DNA of 6,777 bases from Pseudomonadota bacterium (GTDB taxonomy: Bacteria; Desulfobacterota; Syntrophia; Syntrophales; JADFWA01): assembly GCA_030612385.1 (NCBI GenBank), contig JAUWNZ010000072.1, positions 1-6,777 of the forward strand, given 5' to 3'. The notes beneath the pieces were generated by a model that made no database searches, was not told the origin of the DNA, and was given only the letters and a program-made list of their open reading frames with translations. Every line of letters begins with the position of its first letter. Within the stretch, counting starts at the first letter, position 1. Of this stretch, positions 5,462 through 6,777 are shown one piece after another. A program made the translations under genes and the position numbers.

Positions 5462-6777
5462 GCACACACGTAATAACAGTTTTATTCTCTTTATAATTAT
5501 CATCTTAGCGCTTCTTGGTTTAACCTCAGAGGCATTAAGCTTCGATCTGGAAAAGAGTGTCAGAAAATTTACTCTCAATAATGGTCTGAAGGTACTGATG
5601 GTAGAACGGCATTCAAGCCCGACGGTCTCATTTTACATAAGGCACAAGGTGGGAGCCGTTGAGGAAATCAACGGCAGGACCGGTACCGCGCATATTCTGG
5701 AACATATGATGTTTAAAGGAACAAAGACCATAGGAACAAGGAACTTTAAAGAGGAAAGAAGGATACTCGACGATATAGCGAGTGTGGGGAATGCCCTCGA
5801 CATGGAAAGGGTGAAAGGAGAAACAGCCGATAAGAAAAAGATAGAAGGACTGGATCGGCAATTAAAAACACTTCAAAAAAGGGCAAAGAAATACATACTT
5901 GAAAACGAGATCGGCAGACTTTACATTGAAAATGGAGGAGTTAAACTGAATGCCTCCACAGGCAGGGATTTGACGACCTATCAGGTAAGCCTCCCTTCCA
6001 ACAAGATTGAACTCTGGGCAAGGATAGAATCTGACAGGATGACAAACCCCGTCTTCCGGGAATTTTATTCCGAACGGAGCGTGGTAATAGAAGAGAGAAG
6101 GCAGGTCATAGAATCCATTCCTGGAAGATTCCTCATGGAACAATTCCTTGCATCGGCCTTCACCGCTCATCCTTACAGGAGACCTGTCGTCGGATGGGCC
6201 TCCGACATGTCTTTCCTGAATATTGATTACACAAAGAATTTTTTCAAGACTTACTATGCCCCAAACAACACGGTAATCGCCGTGGTTGGAGACATATCGC
6301 CGGCTAAAACCATCGATATCATAAAAAGATATTTCGGGAAAATACCCCGCCAGGAACTTCCCCTTTTACATATAACGGAAGAACCACCGCAAAAAGGCGA
6401 GAAGAGGATCAAGGTGATATATGATGCAAGCCCTCAAATTATAATAGGTTATCATAAACCTGCCCTGCCCTCCTTCGATGATTATGTTTTTGATGTCATC
6501 GATTCAATCCTCTCAAGGGGAAGGACATCGAGATTCTTCAAGACACTTGTTGAGGAAAAAGGCATTGCTGAAAGCGTGAGGGCGGTAAATGGCATTCCCG
6601 GCGCAAGGTTTCCGAATCTTTTTACCATACTTGCAGCGCCGAGATACCCCCATACAAATAGCGAACTGGAAGACGCCATATACAGTGAAATCGAGAAGCT
6701 GAAAAGGGAACCTGTAACCGAAAGGGAGATACAAAAGACAAAAAACCGGCTAAAAGCGGATATCTTAAGGAGCCTCG
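5445..6777 (+). CDS. Exported M16-family zinc peptidase (insulinase-like), 3' end outside window
   Basis: 444 codons were read by hand and the frame is still open at the right edge. The protein starts with a signal peptide: a basic N-terminus (KHTRN), a hydrophobic core at about 13-27 and a possible cleavage near ALS-F (32/33). It is therefore probably periplasmic or lipid-free envelope-located. The inverted zinc motif HILEH (83-87) gives ligands H83 and H87 and catalytic E86; the third ligand is probably E217 in ERSVVIEE. The C-terminal M16 domain begins near 255 (YYAPNNTVIAVVGD at 270-283). H83 to E217 spans 134 residues, against about 76-81 in mitochondrial processing peptidase and pitrilysin. 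The extra length is a charged helical insert at about 104-165. The glycine-rich zinc-proximal context (GRTGTAHILEHMMFKGT) is canonical, so activity is expected. ATG 5445 is the first start after an in-frame TGA at 5436-5438. It overlaps the upstream membrane protein gene by 17 bases. The substrate is unknown; such genes often sit beside a second M16 gene. Confidence 0.95.
   Translation, partial: MTAISKHTRNNSFILFIIIILALLGLTSEALSFDLEKSVRKFTLNNGLKVLMVERHSSPTVSFYIRHKVGAVEEINGRTGTAHILEHMMFKGTKTIGTRNFKEERRILDDIASVGNALDMERVKGETADKKKIEGLDRQLKTLQKRAKKYILENEIGRLYIENGGVKLNASTGRDLTTYQVSLPSNKIELWARIESDRMTNPVFREFYSERSVVIEERRQVIESIPGRFLMEQFLASAFTAHPYRRPVVGWASDMSFLNIDYTKNFFKTYYAPNNTVIAVVGDISPAKTIDIIKRYFGKIPRQELPLLHITEEPPQKGEKRIKVIYDASPQIIIGYHKPALPSFDDYVFDVIDSILSRGRTSRFFKTLVEEKGIAESVRAVNGIPGARFPNLFTILAAPRYPHTNSELEDAIYSEIEKLKREPVTEREIQKTKNRLKADILRSL

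Noticed and set aside
5628..6734. Minus-strand open frames opposite the M16 peptidase gene
   Set aside because: The plus-strand frame carries a signal peptide and a complete zinc motif; the antisense frames have no domain character.

Overview
The window looks like a moderate-GC Gram-negative chromosome. The sigma-54 regulators, cytoplasmic GAF/PAS kinase, exported M16 peptidase and repeat-rich spacers would fit a Desulfobacterota (former Deltaproteobacteria) or Nitrospirota lineage. That placement is inferred from gene style and not from any marker gene.

Layout. Positions 1-1032 (minus) hold the start and most of a sigma-54 activator (AAA+ plus Fis-type HTH) that lacks a receiver domain. Its last few residues lie beyond the left edge. 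Positions 1033-1639 carry no gene. This spacer holds a near-consensus sigma-54 promoter (1073-1088) for the left gene, an upstream TTGTAA palindrome, a cluster of GTTCA repeats, and a nested fold-back repeat element of about 300 bp (1296-1593). Positions 1640-3052 and 3054-4766 (both minus) form a two-gene unit, transcribed kinase first: a soluble GAF-PAS histidine kinase, then an NtrC-type response regulator, separated by one base. Positions 4767-5224 are a divergent gene-free spacer with a 9-bp tandem repeat and a degenerate inverted repeat. On the plus strand, 5225-5461 encodes a small two-helix membrane protein whose end overlaps the start of an exported M16 zinc peptidase (5445 to the right edge, incomplete).

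How the parts may work together. The kinase probably phosphorylates the adjacent NtrC-type regulator, which activates sigma-54 RNA polymerase. The receiver-less activator next door has its own sigma-54 promoter. It may therefore be a downstream target of the first regulator, or autoregulated, giving a two-tier sigma-54 cascade; this is inference. The divergent membrane protein and peptidase genes are probably co-transcribed and act at the cell envelope. Nothing in the sequence directly ties them to the kinase system. No rRNA, tRNA, CRISPR array or transposase gene was seen.
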